Below, piece by piece: positions 61,531 through 64,000 of a stretch of DNA of 64,000 nt (positions within the stretch are counted from its first letter, which is position 1; each line of letters begins with the position of its first letter). Position numbers and translations under genes: made by a program. The notes under the pieces are model-generated. The model was not told where the DNA came from, made no database searches, and saw nothing but the letters and a program-made list of their open reading frames with translations. The stretch is taken from assembly GCF_001653515.1 (NCBI RefSeq), contig NZ_LYOY01000029.1:1240001-1304000 (forward strand). Direction: 5' to 3'. This stretch comes from Streptomyces sp. ERV7. Its GTDB lineage: Bacteria > Actinomycetota > Actinomycetes > Streptomycetales > Streptomycetaceae.

Positions 61531-61935
61531 GTGGTCTTCCAGGACAAGCCGATCACCCTGCGCACCCCGGAGTCGCTCTCCACCACGATGATCGACTTCG
61601 ACGTCCCGGCGGTGGACCCGACCGGCAAGCTCGCCTACGACAACACCGAGTTCGAGGCGCGCGACGACCGGCTGGACTTCAAGCAGGCGCTCGGCAAGGC
61701 GGACGGCACCACGCCCGAGCAGTGCCGTGAGGGCGCGCTGCAGAACCCGCTGCCCAACTCCGCCTCGGCCCAGGCGCTCAACGACGACCACCTGATCAAG
61801 GCGGGCGACATCATGTGCTCGGTGACCACCAAGGGCAATCTGGCCATGTGGAAGATCACCAAGGTGACACCGTCCACGGACAAGGACATCCCGGCGTTCG
61901 AGGGCACGGTCACGCTCTGGAAGGCGACGCGTTAG
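61531..61935 (+). CDS. Truncated lipoprotein-like protein (signal sequence lost)
   Basis: The coding pattern of this frame extends upstream to 61369, directly after a TGA at 61366, and begins SSCADGGSDEAKGG: the usual lipobox Cys and Asp/Gly/Ser-rich linker of a mature Streptomyces lipoprotein. The preceding signal peptide is missing. GTG 61531 is the first in-frame start and gives 134 aa (VFQDKPITLRTPESLS ... AFEGTVTLWKATR) with two Cys. Family unknown. The protein would now stay in the cytoplasm, if made. Confidence 0.6.
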   Translation: MVFQDKPITLRTPESLSTTMIDFDVPAVDPTGKLAYDNTEFEARDDRLDFKQALGKADGTTPEQCREGALQNPLPNSASAQALNDDHLIKAGDIMCSVTTKGNLAMWKITKVTPSTDKDIPAFEGTVTLWKATR

Positions 61936-61959
61936 ACGGGCAGCACCCCACGTACGCGT

Positions 61960-61997
61960 GAGGGGCGGCCACCGGTTTCCACCGGTGGCCGCCCCTC
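61960..61997. terminator. Bidirectional terminator before the glutamate dehydrogenase gene
   Basis: A perfect 17-bp stem (61960-61976 with 61981-61997) with a 4-nt loop, 24 bp after the lipoprotein stop and 23 bp from the end of the convergent dehydrogenase gene. Confidence 0.9.
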
Positions 61998-62020
61998 AGC
62001 CGTCAGCCCTCAGCCGTCGC

Positions 62021-64000
62021 TCAGCTGTGCGTGCGCAGCAGCGTCCGCATCGTCCGCATCGCGACCGACAGGTTCGCCAGGTCGAAGGCGTCCGAGCCCT
62101 GGATCTCCTCCAGGGTGGTGCGGGCACGGCCGAGGATCGCCGCGTTCTTCTCCTCCCAGGCCTTGAAGCGCTGCTCGGGCGACGAGGTGCCGTTGCCGAC
62201 CGAGAGCACGTCCTGGGTGAGACCCGCGTGCGCCGCGTACAGGTCCTCGCGGATGGAGGCGCGGGCCATGGACTGCCAGCGGTCGGCCCGCGGCAGCTCG
62301 ATGATCCGGTCCATCAGCTGAGTGATCCGCAGCCGGTCCGCGAGGTCGTAGTAGACCTCGGCCACGGCCAGCGGGTCCTTGCCGGTGCGGCCCGAGATCG
62401 CCACGATGTCGAGCGAGGGGAACGCCGAGGAGAACCCGGCGACCCGGCGGGCGAGCTCGTCGGGCACCCCGGCCGCGGTGAGCTCGTCCAGGATCGACTG
62501 GTACCACTCCAGGTCCGCGCCCTTGAGCATGCTCGCCAGCTCGCCCCAGACCTTCTCGACGCCCTCGGCGAAGTCCGCGATGGTCTCGGCGATCTGGAGC
62601 GGCTGCGGCCGGTTGTTGAGCAGCCAGCGCGTGCCGCGCTCGACGAGACGGCGCGAGTGGAGGCGGATACGGGTCTGGACGTCGGCGTCGACCCTGTTGT
62701 CCAGCGCCTCGACCGCGTCCCACACCGCGCTCAGGCCGAAGATCTCGCGGGCCGCGGTCTGCGCCCGGACGATCTCCTCCATGGACGCGCCGGTCTCCTC
62801 CCGCAGCCGGTGCAGGAAGGTCGAACCACCGGTGTTCACGGTGTCGTTGACCAGGACCGTGGTGACGATCTCGCGGCGCAGCGCGTGTCCGTCGATGGCC
62901 TCGGGGAACTTCTCGCGCAGCTGCTTCGGGAAGTACGCGTGGAGCAGCTTCTGCAGGTACGGGTCGTCCGGCAGGTCCGTGTGGACCAGCTCGTCGGCCA
63001 CCGTGATCTTGGTGTAGGCGAGCAGCACGGCGAGCTCCGGCTGGCTGAGCCCGCGCCCGTTGTTGAGCAGCTCGCGGATCTGGCGGTCCGTCGGCAGGAA
63101 CTCCAGCGCCCGGTCCAGGTGGCCGTCGCGCCCGAGGCGGCGCATGAACCGCTGGTGGGCGTGGAGCAGCGACGGCGACTGCGCGACCGCGTTGGCCAGG
63201 GCGGTGTTCTGCGCGTAGTTGTTGCGCAGCACCAGCCTGCCGACCTCGTCGGTCATCTGGGCGAGGATCTTGTTGCGCTGCTTGACGGTCATGTCGCCGT
63301 CCGTGACCAGACCGTTGAGCAGGATCTTGATGTTCACCTCGTGGTCGGAGGTGTCCACGCCCGCGCTGTTGTCGATCGCGTCGGTGTTGACCTTGCCGCC
63401 GTTGCGGTCGAACTCGATCCGGCCGAGCTGGGTCAGACCCAGGTTGCCGCCCTCGCCGACGACCTTGACCCGCAGGTCCTCGCCGTTGACGCGGATCGCG
63501 TCGTTGGCCTTGTCGCCGACGTCCGCGTTGGACTCGGCGGACGACTTCACATACGTACCGATGCCACCGTTCCACAGCAGGTCCACCGGCGCCTTGAGGA
63601 TCGCCTGCATCAGCTCGGCGGGCGTCAGCTTGGTGACACCCGGCTCGATACCGAGGGCCGCCCGGATCTGCGCGTTGAGCGGGATCGACTTGGCCGTGCG
63701 CGGGTGGATGCCGCCGCCCGCGGACAGCAGCCCCTTGTCGTAGTCCGCCCAGGAGCTGCGGGGCAGGTCGAACAGACGGCGGCGCTCGGCGTAGGAGGTG
63801 GCCGCGTCCGGGGTCGGGTCGATGAAGATGTGACGGTGGTCGAACGCGGCGACCAGGCGGATGTGCTCGGAGAGCAGCATGCCGTTGCCGAACACGTCAC
63901 CGGACATGTCGCCCACGCCCACGACCGTGAAGTCCTCGGTCTGGCTGTCGTGGCCGAGCTCGCGGAAGTGCCGCTTGACGGACTCCCAGGCACCGCGCGC
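62021..64000 (-). CDS. NAD-specific glutamate dehydrogenase, large 180-kDa type, C-terminal part (659 aa seen)
   Basis: The gene enters from the right edge; its start is outside. The visible part contains the catalytic-domain end (VVGVGDMSGDVFGNGMLLSEHIRLVAAFDHRHIFIDP), LLWNGGIGTYVK, GDKANDAIR and GGNLGLTQLGRIEF, then a long helical C-terminal domain. This matches the L_180 class (about 1600 aa) first described in Streptomyces clavuligerus, which degrades glutamate to 2-oxoglutarate and ammonia. Frame is maintained to the last base of the window. It lies convergent to the wall polymer genes. Confidence 0.92.
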   Translation of the reverse strand, partial: ARGAWESVKRHFRELGHDSQTEDFTVVGVGDMSGDVFGNGMLLSEHIRLVAAFDHRHIFIDPTPDAATSYAERRRLFDLPRSSWADYDKGLLSAGGGIHPRTAKSIPLNAQIRAALGIEPGVTKLTPAELMQAILKAPVDLLWNGGIGTYVKSSAESNADVGDKANDAIRVNGEDLRVKVVGEGGNLGLTQLGRIEFDRNGGKVNTDAIDNSAGVDTSDHEVNIKILLNGLVTDGDMTVKQRNKILAQMTDEVGRLVLRNNYAQNTALANAVAQSPSLLHAHQRFMRRLGRDGHLDRALEFLPTDRQIRELLNNGRGLSQPELAVLLAYTKITVADELVHTDLPDDPYLQKLLHAYFPKQLREKFPEAIDGHALRREIVTTVLVNDTVNTGGSTFLHRLREETGASMEEIVRAQTAAREIFGLSAVWDAVEALDNRVDADVQTRIRLHSRRLVERGTRWLLNNRPQPLQIAETIADFAEGVEKVWGELASMLKGADLEWYQSILDELTAAGVPDELARRVAGFSSAFPSLDIVAISGRTGKDPLAVAEVYYDLADRLRITQLMDRIIELPRADRWQSMARASIREDLYAAHAGLTQDVLSVGNGTSSPEQRFKAWEEKNAAILGRARTTLEEIQGSDAFDLANLSVAMRTMRTLLRTHS

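Overview
The window is chromosomal DNA from a Streptomyces species. GC content is very high with strongly GC-biased third codon positions. It carries a Streptomyces-type tmRNA, a LAXTG sortase substrate, the matAB, pkaA/pkaB and sigU/rsuA gene pairs, and a gene order (murA, hupA, malic enzyme, HelD-like ATPase, anti-sigma, sigma, nitrate transporter, mat genes, smpB, ftsXE, prfB, pkaB, pkaA, NAD-glutamate dehydrogenase) that I recall from the S. coelicolor SCO2940-SCO2999 interval. Assignment to this lineage rests on remembered synteny and family knowledge, not on a search.

Layout. 1-6263 (minus): an operon of WXG100-like and secreted proteins with a mycosin-type subtilase, i.e. a type VII secretion-associated effector set; the first gene runs off the left edge. 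6565-11274 (minus): a three-subunit xanthine dehydrogenase-family molybdoenzyme whose iron-sulfur gene is frameshifted. 11555-16589: GH20 hexosaminidase, DUF3039 protein, YqgE, murA (plus strand), dispersed GC-rich repeats, hupA. 16989-26340 (minus): malic enzyme, a possible small RNA, HelD-like ATPase, rsuA, sigU, CGNR regulator, a GNAT remnant, a HemD-winged-helix regulator and narK. 26710-30825 (minus): acyltransferase, matB, matA (exopolysaccharide). 31024-33420: divergent LysR/MFS pair. 33499-37397 (minus): ssrA, smpB, S41 protease, ftsX, ftsE. 37996-40496: Gly-Ser-Thr-rich LAXTG surface protein and prfB. 40565-47845: pkaA and pkaB, with pkaB apparently split by a block of about 4.2 kb carrying a MocR regulator, hydrolase, endonuclease-like protein and oxidoreductase. 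48254-50048: an FHA protein and an orphan sugar-ABC permease that look like survivors of a deletion. 50165-61935: a cell-wall glycopolymer cluster (two GT2-TagF fusions, a remnant of a third, SMR-type flippase subunit, GT2-methyltransferase, GT-C-like membrane protein, TetR regulator, TagGH-type exporter, lipoprotein). 62021-64000: C-terminal part of the large NAD-glutamate dehydrogenase.

Much of the window deals with the cell surface: murA, matAB, FtsEX, LAXTG protein, glycopolymer synthesis and export, and the type VII set. The small-scale novelty lies in repeats and broken genes: three reading-frame breaks (one explained exactly by a 32-bp tandem duplication), at least four truncated genes, five kinds of short tandem repeat, a hairpin made of two facing consensus DnaA boxes beside the split kinase, and a 28-codon reading frame interlocked with both neighbours in the type VII operon. 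Whether the two frameshifts without an obvious duplication are real or assembly errors cannot be decided here.
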